NCBI RefSeq assembly: GCF_037101375.1
Contig: NZ_AP029019.1
Span: forward strand, 310,001 to 374,000
DNA: 64,000 bases
Origin: Acidovorax sp. DW039
Lineage (GTDB): Bacteria > Pseudomonadota > Gammaproteobacteria > Burkholderiales > Burkholderiaceae_C
Reading direction: 5' to 3'
Shown: positions 27,560 through 34,964 of the stretch, in pieces
Layout of the letters: each line of letters begins with the position of its first letter
Numbering within the stretch: position 1 is the first letter of the stretch
Position numbers and translations under genes: made by a program
The notes under the pieces: model-generated
What the model was told of the DNA's origin: nothing
Seen by the model: only the letters and a program-made list of their open reading frames with translations
Databases searched by the model: none

Positions 27560-28549
27560 TCAAGACTCTGCGGTGAAGCCAATCTTCTTGATCAGCGGAC
27601 CCCAGGTGTCGTACTCGGCCTTTTGCCAGCGGGCCTGCTCTTCGGGGGTGGAGCCCAGAGGCATCAGGCCCACGATGGCCAGGCTGTCGATGACGGACTT
27701 TTCCTTCAGCGCGGCGTTGATGGCGGCGTTGGCGGCGGCAATCACGGGCTTGGGTGTGGCTGCGGGGGCGTAGAAGCCAAACCATTCTTCGGTGGTCAGC
27801 TCAGGGAAGCCCTGCTCGGCAAAGGTGGGCACATCGGGCACGTACTGCGAGCGCTTGGGGCCGGACGTGGCCAGAATGCGCAGCTTGCCTGCCTTGTAGT
27901 TGGCAATGAAGTCGCCATGCGGTGTGACCATGGCGGCAATCTGCCCGCCCACCACATCGGTCACACCGGGGATGGAGCCACGGTAGGGCACATGGCGCAG
28001 TTCCACGCCGCTGTTGATGCCCAAGAGCGCCCCCAGGAAGTGGGGCGTGGAGCCTGCACCGGGCGAGCCGTAGCTGGCGTCCTTGGGGTTGGCCTTGGCC
28101 CAGGCCAGGAAGTCCTTCACCGTCTTGACGCTGGCAGGCACCATGGGGCCCACGGCCAGGCCGTGGTGCATGACGGCGGCAATCGACACAGGCGCAAAGT
28201 CCTTGTCGGTGTAGTTCATCTTGCTGTAGATGTGCGGGTAGTTGGCAATGGCCGACACCTGGGCCAGCGCCAGCACCGAGCCATCAGCGGGCGCGGCCTT
28301 CAAGGTCTCCAGCGCAATGCGGCCGCCTGCGCCGGGCTTGTTTTCCACCACACCTGCATTCTTGCTGTAGGCGGTGCCGCCCCATTTCTCGGCCACGCGG
28401 CGGGCCACGGTGTCGCCCGAGCTGCCTGCGGGAAAGCCGAACAGCACCTTGACCTGGTCCACAGGCTGGGCAGAGGCAGAAAGCGGGTAGAGGCCACCGA
28501 GGGCGGCAGCAGAGCCCAAGGCTTGCACAAATTGGCGGCGTGTCGTCAT
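27560..28549 (-). CDS. Bug-family (TctC) tripartite tricarboxylate transporter binding protein
   Basis: A 329-residue periplasmic binding protein. Its N-terminus MTTRRQFVQALGSAAALG has a twin-arginine start (TRRQFVQ), with likely cleavage after ASAQP. The mature part has FGFPAGSSGDTVARRVAEKW, the Bug-family ligand loop. Bug proteins are very numerous in Burkholderiales and bind carboxylates, including aromatic acids. No TctA/TctB membrane genes are present here, so it must work with a transporter encoded elsewhere or as a sensor. Its position inside the ferulate cluster suggests a hydroxycinnamate or related ligand; this is inference. Confidence 0.93.
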   Translation of the reverse strand: MTTRRQFVQALGSAAALGGLYPLSASAQPVDQVKVLFGFPAGSSGDTVARRVAEKWGGTAYSKNAGVVENKPGAGGRIALETLKAAPADGSVLALAQVSAIANYPHIYSKMNYTDKDFAPVSIAAVMHHGLAVGPMVPASVKTVKDFLAWAKANPKDASYGSPGAGSTPHFLGALLGINSGVELRHVPYRGSIPGVTDVVGGQIAAMVTPHGDFIANYKAGKLRILATSGPKRSQYVPDVPTFAEQGFPELTTEEWFGFYAPAATPKPVIAAANAAINAALKEKSVIDSLAIVGLMPLGSTPEEQARWQKAEYDTWGPLIKKIGFTAES

Positions 28550-28632
28550 GGTTGTCTCCTGGTATGTATGTGTTGCTATGACGTGCGGAAAGCGTGCGGA
28601 AAAAATCTATCGCGGAACTGCGCCTGTGCCCC

Positions 28633-29418
28633 TCAGCGCGGGGCCATGCGCAGTGCGCCGTCCAGCCGGATCACCTCGCCGTTGAGGTGGCCGTTGGTCA
28701 CGATATGACAGGCCAGCTCGGCAAACTCTTCGGGTTTGCCCAGGCGGGGCGGGAAGGGGATGCTGGCGGCCAGCGACTGCTGCACGGCTTCGGGCAGCTC
28801 TTTGACCAGGGGCGTGGCAAACAGGCCGGGGGCCACAGTGCACACCCGAATGCCGTGCTGGGCCAGGTCGCGCGCCATGGGCAGCGTCATGCCCGCCAGG
28901 CCCGCCTTGGATGCGCTGTAGGCCTGCTGGCCCACCTGCCCGTCAAAGGCGGCGGCCGATGCGGTGAACATCATCACGCCGCGCTCGCCACTGTCCAGCG
29001 CGGGCATCTTGGCGCAGGCGGCGGCAAACAGGCGGCTCATGTTGTAGGTGCCCACCAGGTTGATGTTGACCACGCGGATGAAGTCTTCTAGCGGTGCGGC
29101 GCTGCCGTCGCGCTGCACCACGCGCTTGGCGGTGCCAATGCCTGCCACGTTCATCAAAATGCGGGCCGGGCCGTGCGCGGCAGCGGCCTGTTCGATGGCG
29201 GCGGTCACGCTGGCGGGGTCGGTAATGTCGCAAGGGCAGGCCAGAGCGGTGCCCGCGCCGTGGGTCGTGTTGATGTCGGCAGCCACTTTGGCTGCCAGCT
29301 CGGCATTGCGGTCGAGCACGGCCACCTTGGCGCCCAGGCGGGCCAGTTCGCGGGCCGTGGCTTCGCCGAGGCCCGATGCGCCACCGGTGACGAGGGCGGC
29401 TTGTCCTTGAATCTGCAT
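28633..29418 (-). CDS. SDR dehydrogenase, 3-hydroxyacyl-CoA dehydrogenase type II-like
   Basis: A 261-residue short-chain dehydrogenase with the cofactor loop TGGASGLGEATARELARLG, the NVAG motif and the catalytic Y-x-x-x-K as YSASKAG. The segment AFDGQVGQQAYSASKAG and the end LFATPLVKELPEAV..PPRLGKPEEFAELA match type II 3-hydroxyacyl-CoA dehydrogenases (HSD17B10 class). In this operon it fits oxidation of 3-hydroxy-phenylpropanoyl-CoA to the 3-keto form before thiolysis. It lies 33 bp after the fcs-like gene and 83 bp before tctC. Confidence 0.9.
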   Translation of the reverse strand: MQIQGQAALVTGGASGLGEATARELARLGAKVAVLDRNAELAAKVAADINTTHGAGTALACPCDITDPASVTAAIEQAAAAHGPARILMNVAGIGTAKRVVQRDGSAAPLEDFIRVVNINLVGTYNMSRLFAAACAKMPALDSGERGVMMFTASAAAFDGQVGQQAYSASKAGLAGMTLPMARDLAQHGIRVCTVAPGLFATPLVKELPEAVQQSLAASIPFPPRLGKPEEFAELACHIVTNGHLNGEVIRLDGALRMAPR

Positions 29419-29451
29419 GGTGTTTGTCCTTGGGTAATCGTTCAGTGCGGT

Positions 29452-31317
29452 TTATTTCTGGAGCACGAGGGTGAAGGGCAGCTTGCCTTCGTGCATGGCT
29501 TCCACCAGGTTGGCGCGGTGTTTGAGCACGGCACGCTGGTTGATGGAGCCCTTGTCGGTGATCTCGCCCTTGTCCAGCGACGGGGGCGCTGCCATCAGGT
29601 GCATGCGGGCCACGCGGGTGGCGCTGCCGGTGGCCTGCGCGGCCAGCTGGTTCAGCGCGTTCTGAAAATATTGCTGCACAGGGGCGCTCTCCAGCACCTG
29701 CTGCAGGCTGGCATCGCCCGGCAGGCCCGCCAGGGTGCGCACGTGCGGTGTGGGAATCAGCAGCGCGCCCACTTCCTTGAGGTTGATGCCGGTGATGACG
29801 GCGTCCTGCACATAGGGTGCGCAGGCGGCGATGATCTTGGCGCGCATCGGCCCCACGCTCACGAAGGTGCCGGTAGAGAGCTTGAAGTCCTCGGCAATGC
29901 GGCCGTCGAACTTCAGGCCCCGGTTCAGGTCGGCTTCGTCGATCCACTTCACCGCGTCGCCCGAGCAATAGAAGCCTTCCTCGTCAAACGCCTCGCGGGT
30001 GGCTTCGGCGTTGCGCCAGTAGCCTTGCGTGATGTTGGGGCCGCGGTAGCGCACCTCGATCTTGCCGTCGATGGGCACCAGCTTTAGCTCCAGCCCTGGT
30101 GTGGGCACGCCAATGTCGCCCGCTTGCACAAAGGGGCTGTTCACCGCCAGGCAGAAGGGGCAGCCTTCGGTCATGCCCAGGCCGGTGTTCATCACGATGC
30201 GCTCGCCCACCTCCTGCTCGGCCACTTCGAACAGCGCGTCCCAGATGGGCTGCGACAGCGCGGCGGCGGCAAAGAAGAACATCTTCACGCGGCTGAGCAG
30301 GTTCTTGCGCAGCTGGGCGTCGGTCTTCATCGTGTGCGCAATCACCTCAAAACCCGTGGGCACGTTGAAGTACACCGTGGGCGCGATCTCGCGCAGGTTG
30401 CGGATGGTCTCGGCCATGCCTGCGGGCGTGGGCCGGCCTTCGTCCAGGTACAGCGTGCCACCGTTGTAGATGACGATGCCGAAGTTGTGGTTGCCGCCAA
30501 AGGTGTGGTTCCACGGCAGCCAGTCCACCAGCACCAAGTCTCCTTCCGTCAGCACGGGCATGGACTGGTTCATCTGCTGCAGGTTGGCCGTCCACATGCC
30601 GTGCGTGATGATCACGGCCTTGGGCGCCTTGGTGGAGCCCGAGGTGAACATGAACTTGGCAATGCTGTCCCGCGTGATGGCAGCGTGTGCAGCGTCCACG
30701 GCGGGCGTGGCTTCGGTGGCCAACAGGGCGTTGAATGGCGTGGTGCTGCGGCCGGGCAGCGTGCCTTCGATTAGCGCCACTTCCACATCGGCACCCACGG
30801 TGGCCTCAATCGCAGGGCCAAAGCGCTCGGCGCAGCTGGCAAACACCAAGCCGGGCGTGAGGGTGTTCACGGCATGGCGCAGCTTGTCGTAGTCCTTGCT
30901 CACGGTGGAGTAGGCGGCAGACACCGTGCACTGCGGCACGCCCGCCACCAGGCAGCCCAGCGACAGCAGGGCGTGCTCCAGATCGTTTTCGCTGAGCATG
31001 ACCACGGGGCGGTCGGCACTCAGGTTGCGGCTCAGCAATGCCTGGGCAATGCGGCGGGCGGATGCCCAGGCCTCGCGGTAGCTGATGTGACGCCAGTCGC
31101 CCAGGCTGCCGTCCGCGTTCTTCACGCGCTGCGCCATCCAGGTGCGGTCGGGCGTGGTTTCGGCCCAGTGCGCCAGGCGGTCTGTCAGCCGCACGGGGTG
31201 GGGCTGCAGGTCTTGCGTGGCACGCACGTAGACCACGCCATCGGCTCCGGGGCGGGTTGTCACTTCGGTCACGCCGAAGCGCAGGGGGCGGTAGCGGGGG
31301 GCAGGGTGGTGGGCCAT
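29452..31317 (-). CDS. fcs: Feruloyl-CoA synthase (acyl-AMP ligase)
   Basis: A 621-residue ANL-superfamily ligase activating ferulate, p-coumarate or caffeate with ATP and CoA. The phosphate loop is MFTSGSTKAPKAVIITHGMW, followed by DWLPWNHTFGGNHNFG, GLGMTEGCPF (adenine/AMP region) and RYRGPNITQGYW. The DWLPWNHTFGG segment and a length near 620 are typical of Fcs-type feruloyl-CoA synthases, longer than general acyl-CoA ligases. It lies between the crotonase and SDR genes, all on the minus strand with gaps of 33 and 70 bp. Specificity is inferred from family and context. Confidence 0.92.
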   Translation of the reverse strand: MAHHPAPRYRPLRFGVTEVTTRPGADGVVYVRATQDLQPHPVRLTDRLAHWAETTPDRTWMAQRVKNADGSLGDWRHISYREAWASARRIAQALLSRNLSADRPVVMLSENDLEHALLSLGCLVAGVPQCTVSAAYSTVSKDYDKLRHAVNTLTPGLVFASCAERFGPAIEATVGADVEVALIEGTLPGRSTTPFNALLATEATPAVDAAHAAITRDSIAKFMFTSGSTKAPKAVIITHGMWTANLQQMNQSMPVLTEGDLVLVDWLPWNHTFGGNHNFGIVIYNGGTLYLDEGRPTPAGMAETIRNLREIAPTVYFNVPTGFEVIAHTMKTDAQLRKNLLSRVKMFFFAAAALSQPIWDALFEVAEQEVGERIVMNTGLGMTEGCPFCLAVNSPFVQAGDIGVPTPGLELKLVPIDGKIEVRYRGPNITQGYWRNAEATREAFDEEGFYCSGDAVKWIDEADLNRGLKFDGRIAEDFKLSTGTFVSVGPMRAKIIAACAPYVQDAVITGINLKEVGALLIPTPHVRTLAGLPGDASLQQVLESAPVQQYFQNALNQLAAQATGSATRVARMHLMAAPPSLDKGEITDKGSINQRAVLKHRANLVEAMHEGKLPFTLVLQK

Positions 31318-31387
31318 GGGCTTTGGGGGGAGGCGCGGGTCAGGTGCTGGTCAATGCAGTGCAGGCAGGGGCGCTGAAAGGGCGGGG

Positions 31388-32173
31388 TCAGTCTTTGCTG
31401 ACCTTGGCGGCCTTGCCTTCGAGGAAGGCGCGCACGCGTGCCTTGGCTTCGGGGGCGCTCTGGGCAATGGCGGCCATCATGGCTTCGGCCATCAGGCCCT
31501 GGTCGCTGGGCTGCTCGGCAATGCGGGGCAGGGCGTGCATCAGCGCGTAGTTGGTTAGCGGTGCGTTCTGGGCAATGCGGCCTGCCAGCTCCAGCGCCTT
31601 GTCAAACGCGGTGCCGGTGGGCACGAGGTACTGGGCAAAGCCTGCCTTTTCGCCATCGACAGCGTTGTAGACGCGGCCCGTCATCATCATGTCCATCATG
31701 CGGGCGGTGCCGATCAGGCGCGGAATGCGCACCGAACCACCCCCGCCCACAAAAATGCCGCGCGAGCCTTCAGGCAGCGCATAGAACGTGGTCTCGTCGG
31801 CCACGCGGATGTGGCAGCTACTTGCCAGTTCCAGCCCGCCACCCACCACGGCACCGTGCAGCGCAGCGATGACGGGCACGGGGCCGAACTGCACGCGCTC
31901 CAGCGCGGTGTGCCACATGCGGGAGTGCTGCAGGCCCTGGCCCGCGTCGCGCTCCTTCAGCTCGCTCAGGTCCAGCCCGGCGCAGAAATGGTCGCCTTCG
32001 CCATGGATCACGGCGGCACCCACGCCTTCGGGCAGGTTGTCCATCAGGTCGCGCAGCGCCAGGATGAGCCCGTCGTTCAGGGCATTGCGCTTGGTGGGAC
32101 GGGCCAGCCGGATCACGGCAATGTTGTTCTGTGGGCCGCGCAGTTCCAGCTGGAGATCGGGATTAGTGGTCAT
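31388..32173 (-). CDS. Enoyl-CoA hydratase/crotonase family protein
   Basis: A 261-residue crotonase with the oxyanion-hole segments HFCAGLDLSEL and LHGAVVGGGLELASSCHI, and LPEGSRGIFVGGGG with the Glu of the catalytic pair. It begins the minus-strand operon. It does not resemble the classical bifunctional feruloyl-CoA hydratase/lyase (Ech/HCHL), which has a longer WxxVxVE-type start. Combined with an SDR dehydrogenase and thiolases next door, simple hydration as part of beta-oxidation is more likely than retro-aldol cleavage to vanillin. ATG 32173 is divergent from the thiolase-like gene. Confidence 0.9.
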   Translation of the reverse strand: MTTNPDLQLELRGPQNNIAVIRLARPTKRNALNDGLILALRDLMDNLPEGVGAAVIHGEGDHFCAGLDLSELKERDAGQGLQHSRMWHTALERVQFGPVPVIAALHGAVVGGGLELASSCHIRVADETTFYALPEGSRGIFVGGGGSVRIPRLIGTARMMDMMMTGRVYNAVDGEKAGFAQYLVPTGTAFDKALELAGRIAQNAPLTNYALMHALPRIAEQPSDQGLMAEAMMAAIAQSAPEAKARVRAFLEGKAAKVSKD

Positions 32174-32202
32174 GGTGTTGCGATTGAGTTGTAAAAATTA
32201 TG

Positions 32203-32217
32203 ATTATGAAAAATAAC
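32203..32217. promoter_or_regulatory. Inverted repeat ATTAT-N5-ATAAC, site 1
   Basis: Arms pair at 4 of 5 positions. It lies 30 bp upstream of the crotonase start and matches the layout of the perfect site at 32283. Candidate operator of the MarR regulator at 36758-37273. Confidence 0.45.
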
Positions 32218-32282
32218 CAAAACAAGGTAGTTTGAGGACAAGTTCATCAGTGCTTTCCCTAGCCCCCGAGATCGGCATAATG

Positions 32283-32297
32283 GTTATTATGTATAAC
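32283..32297. promoter_or_regulatory. Inverted repeat GTTAT-N5-ATAAC, site 2
   Basis: Perfect 5-bp arms with spacer TATGT, in a notably AT-rich patch of the crotonase/thiolase divergent promoter. Its centre is 80 bp from site 1. This is a typical size and layout for a MarR-family operator. Confidence 0.5.
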
Positions 32298-32381
32298 TAA
32301 ATAGGCGATCCGCAGCGGCCTGTGCCGCACGGGGCGCTGCGTGCAGATCATCGGCCACACCGCGCCGCAGAAAGAGCTTTC

Positions 32382-33587
32382 ATGAACGCGTTCATCCCCT
32401 ACGGAATCTATTGGTCCACCCCGTTTGCCAAATGGCAGGGTTCGCTGGCGCACCTCAATGCCCTGCCCCTGGCTGCGCAGGTGGGCAAGCAGGCCATGGC
32501 AGAGCGGGGTTACGACCTGACGCAGGTGGATCTGGCCATTCTGGGGTTGACCAACCCGCAAAAAGGCAGCTTCTACGGCCTGCCCTGGGTAACGGGCCTC
32601 ATGGGCATTGACCGGGTGGCCGGGCCCACGGTGCAGCAGGCCTGCGCCACCAGCGTGCGGGCGCTGCAGATGGCTGCGCAAGAGGTGGCCTGCGGCACGG
32701 CCACCAGCGCGCTGCTGGTGATGTGCGACCGCCAGTCCAACGGCCCGGTGGTGTATTACCCCGACCCCACGGGCACCGGCGGCTACGGCATCACCGAGCA
32801 CTGGGTGCCCGACAACATGGGCCACGACCCCTACGCCAAGAACCCCATGATCCAGACCGGTGAGAACGTGGCCAAGCGCTACGGCATCACCACCGAGGAG
32901 CAGCACGCCCTCAAGCTGCACCGCTACCAGCAATACCAGCAGGCGCTGGCGGATGACCGCGCGTTCCAGAAGCGCTACATGGTGGATGTGCCGATCTCGG
33001 ACGCGAAATTCCGCAAGCAGACGGGCGTGCTGGCGGCGGACGAGGGCGTGTTTCCCACCACCGCCGAGGGGCTGGCCAAGCTCAAGCCCGTGCTGGAAGG
33101 CGGCACGGTCACGTTTGGCGGGCAGACCCACCCGGCCGATGGCAACGCCGGGGCCATCGTGACCACCCGCGAGCGGGCCCGCGCGGCCTCGCGCGATCCG
33201 GGCATCGAGGTGGAAATCCTGGGCTTTGGCATGTCCCGGGTGGAGCCCGGCTACATGCCCATGGCGCCCTCGCCCGCGGCCTTCAATGCGCTCAAGGCAG
33301 CAGGGCTGGCAGTGGGCGATGTGCACGCCATCAAGACGCACAACCCCTTTGCCGTGAACGACATCGCCCTGGCGCGCGACACCGGCTTTGCCTGGGAGCG
33401 CATGAACAACTACGGCAGCTCCATCATCTGGGGCCACCCCCAGGCACCCACGGGCTTGCGCGCCATCGTCGAAATGATCGAGGAGCTGGTGCTGCGCGGG
33501 GGCGGTGTAGGCCTGTTCACTGGCTGCGCTGCGGGCGACACCGGCTTTGCCATGGCCCTGCGCGTGATGGACAGCCGCAAGGGCTGA
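32382..33587 (+). CDS. Thiolase-family protein, non-canonical
   Basis: A 401-residue thiolase-fold protein. The nucleophilic Cys is C88 in QQACATSVRAL, a His is present in IKTHNPFAVNDI, and a second Cys lies in FTGCAAGDTG near the C-terminus. The canonical GGAIALGHPLGATG motif is absent and replaced by the THNPFAVND type, seen in thiolase-like enzymes of uncertain reaction. It is divergent from the crotonase and precedes a canonical thiolase by 56 bp. It may cleave 3-keto-phenylpropanoyl-CoA or act in condensation. ATG 32382 is chosen for its family-like start; upstream codons have no support. Confidence 0.88.
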   Translation: MNAFIPYGIYWSTPFAKWQGSLAHLNALPLAAQVGKQAMAERGYDLTQVDLAILGLTNPQKGSFYGLPWVTGLMGIDRVAGPTVQQACATSVRALQMAAQEVACGTATSALLVMCDRQSNGPVVYYPDPTGTGGYGITEHWVPDNMGHDPYAKNPMIQTGENVAKRYGITTEEQHALKLHRYQQYQQALADDRAFQKRYMVDVPISDAKFRKQTGVLAADEGVFPTTAEGLAKLKPVLEGGTVTFGGQTHPADGNAGAIVTTRERARAASRDPGIEVEILGFGMSRVEPGYMPMAPSPAAFNALKAAGLAVGDVHAIKTHNPFAVNDIALARDTGFAWERMNNYGSSIIWGHPQAPTGLRAIVEMIEELVLRGGGVGLFTGCAAGDTGFAMALRVMDSRKG

Positions 33588-33643
33588 ACGCACGGGCTGC
33601 ATCACCGCATGAACTGCATCGATCTTTGGGAACGGAACCTCTT

Positions 33644-34882
33644 ATGAAAGCTTTTGCTGCTCGCCTGGATGCCTGTCTGGTCGATGGGGTGCGCACCCCG
33701 CTGGTGGACTACTGCGGCCCGCTGGGCCATGTCTCGCCCACCGACATGGGCATCAAGGTGGCGCGCGCGGTGCTGGAGCGCTCGGGCGTGCCCGCGCAGG
33801 ATGTGGATTCGGTCATCACCGGCTCCATGGCGCAGGCGGACTTTGATGCCTACGTGCTGCCCCGCCACATCGGCCTGTATGCCGGTGTGCCGCAGGCGGT
33901 GCCTTCCATCCTGGTGCAGCGCATCTGTGGCACGGGCTTTGAGCTGTTTCGCCAGGCGGCAGACCAGATTGCGCTGGGCTATGCCGAGGTGGCGCTGGTG
34001 GTGGGCACCGAGTCCATGACGCGCAACCCGATTGCGGCCTACACCCACCGCAGCGGCTTCCGGCTGGGGGCTCCGGTGGAGTTCAAGGACTTTCTGGTCG
34101 AGGCCTTGAACGACACGGCAGGCCCCGTGACCATGATCGAGACCGCAGAGAACCTCGCCAAGAAATACGGCATCACCCGTGCCGAGGTGGATGCCTTTGC
34201 ATCGCAGTCGTTTACGCGCGCGGTGCGTGCGCAGGCCGAGGGCTTTTTTGAGGGCGAGATCGTGCCCGTGGTAACCGAGCAGTTTGCGCTGGAAGGCTAC
34301 GCCCACCGGGGCATCACGCTGCCGCGCAAGGTGGAGGCCCTGACCAAAGACACCCACCCCCGCCCCTCACCGGCAGAGACGCTGGCCACGCTGCGCACCG
34401 TGTACCCCGGTGGCGTGCAAACGGCGGGCAACAGCTCGGCCCTGGTGGATGGTGCCGTGGGTGCCGTGGTGGCCAGCAACGGCTATGTGGCGCGGCGCGG
34501 CCTCAAGCCACTGGCGCATCTGCGCGGCGCAGCGGCGGTGGGCGTGCCCCCCGAGCTGATGGGCATTGGCCCGGCCCCGGCCATTCGTGCCCTGCTGCAG
34601 ACCACCGGCCTCACCCTGCAGGACATTGGCCTGTTCGAAATCAACGAAGCCCAGGGCGCGCAGACGCTGGCCGTGGGCCGCGAGTTGGGACTGGACCTGG
34701 ACAAGCTCAACGTGAACGGCGGCGCGATTGCCCTGGGCCACCCGCTGGCCGCCACCGGTGTGCGCCTGACGGTGACGCTGGCACGCGAGCTGCGCCGCCG
34801 TGGCCTGCGCTGGGGCATCTCCAGCGCCTGTGTGGGCGGTGGGCAGGGCATTGCGCTGCTGATTGAAAACCCGGAAGCCTGA
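33644..34882 (+). CDS. Thiolase (acetyl-CoA acyltransferase)
   Basis: A 412-residue thiolase with all three catalytic residues: Cys95 (RICGTGF), His366 (GGAIALGHPLAATG) and Cys396 (SACVGGGQG). It would cleave 3-keto-acyl-CoA with CoA. In this cluster the expected products are vanilloyl-CoA or 4-hydroxybenzoyl-CoA plus acetyl-CoA. ATG 33644 (MKAFAARLDACLVDGVRTPL) is chosen over an upstream in-frame codon at 33626. It is the second gene of the plus-strand operon and is followed by a CoA-transferase after a repeat copy. Confidence 0.94.
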   Translation: MKAFAARLDACLVDGVRTPLVDYCGPLGHVSPTDMGIKVARAVLERSGVPAQDVDSVITGSMAQADFDAYVLPRHIGLYAGVPQAVPSILVQRICGTGFELFRQAADQIALGYAEVALVVGTESMTRNPIAAYTHRSGFRLGAPVEFKDFLVEALNDTAGPVTMIETAENLAKKYGITRAEVDAFASQSFTRAVRAQAEGFFEGEIVPVVTEQFALEGYAHRGITLPRKVEALTKDTHPRPSPAETLATLRTVYPGGVQTAGNSSALVDGAVGAVVASNGYVARRGLKPLAHLRGAAAVGVPPELMGIGPAPAIRALLQTTGLTLQDIGLFEINEAQGAQTLAVGRELGLDLDKLNVNGGAIALGHPLAATGVRLTVTLARELRRRGLRWGISSACVGGGQGIALLIENPEA

Positions 34883-34892
34883 AATTTATGAG

Positions 34893-34950
34893 AAATCGGC
34901 TTCCAGCGCATATGGAATAAGCGTAAGCAGCTATCAAATTCATAGTATTC
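34893..34950 (-). repeat. Dispersed repeat copy E
   Basis: On the minus strand it reads TTGATAGCTGCTTACGCTTA then TTCCATATGCGCTGG. It fills most of the gap between the thiolase and CoA-transferase genes, so it is transcribed if they form one operon. Confidence 0.75.
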
Positions 34951-34964
34951 AACCGAAGATCACC

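Noticed and set aside
31388..32173. Classical feruloyl-CoA hydratase/lyase (Ech)
   Set aside because: The sequence lacks the typical longer N-terminus of that family, and beta-oxidation partners (SDR, thiolases) are next door, so a hydratase-only role is preferred.
32259..33605. Antisense open frame of 448 codons opposite the thiolase-like gene
   Set aside because: Low-complexity His/Gly-rich translation without domain signals.
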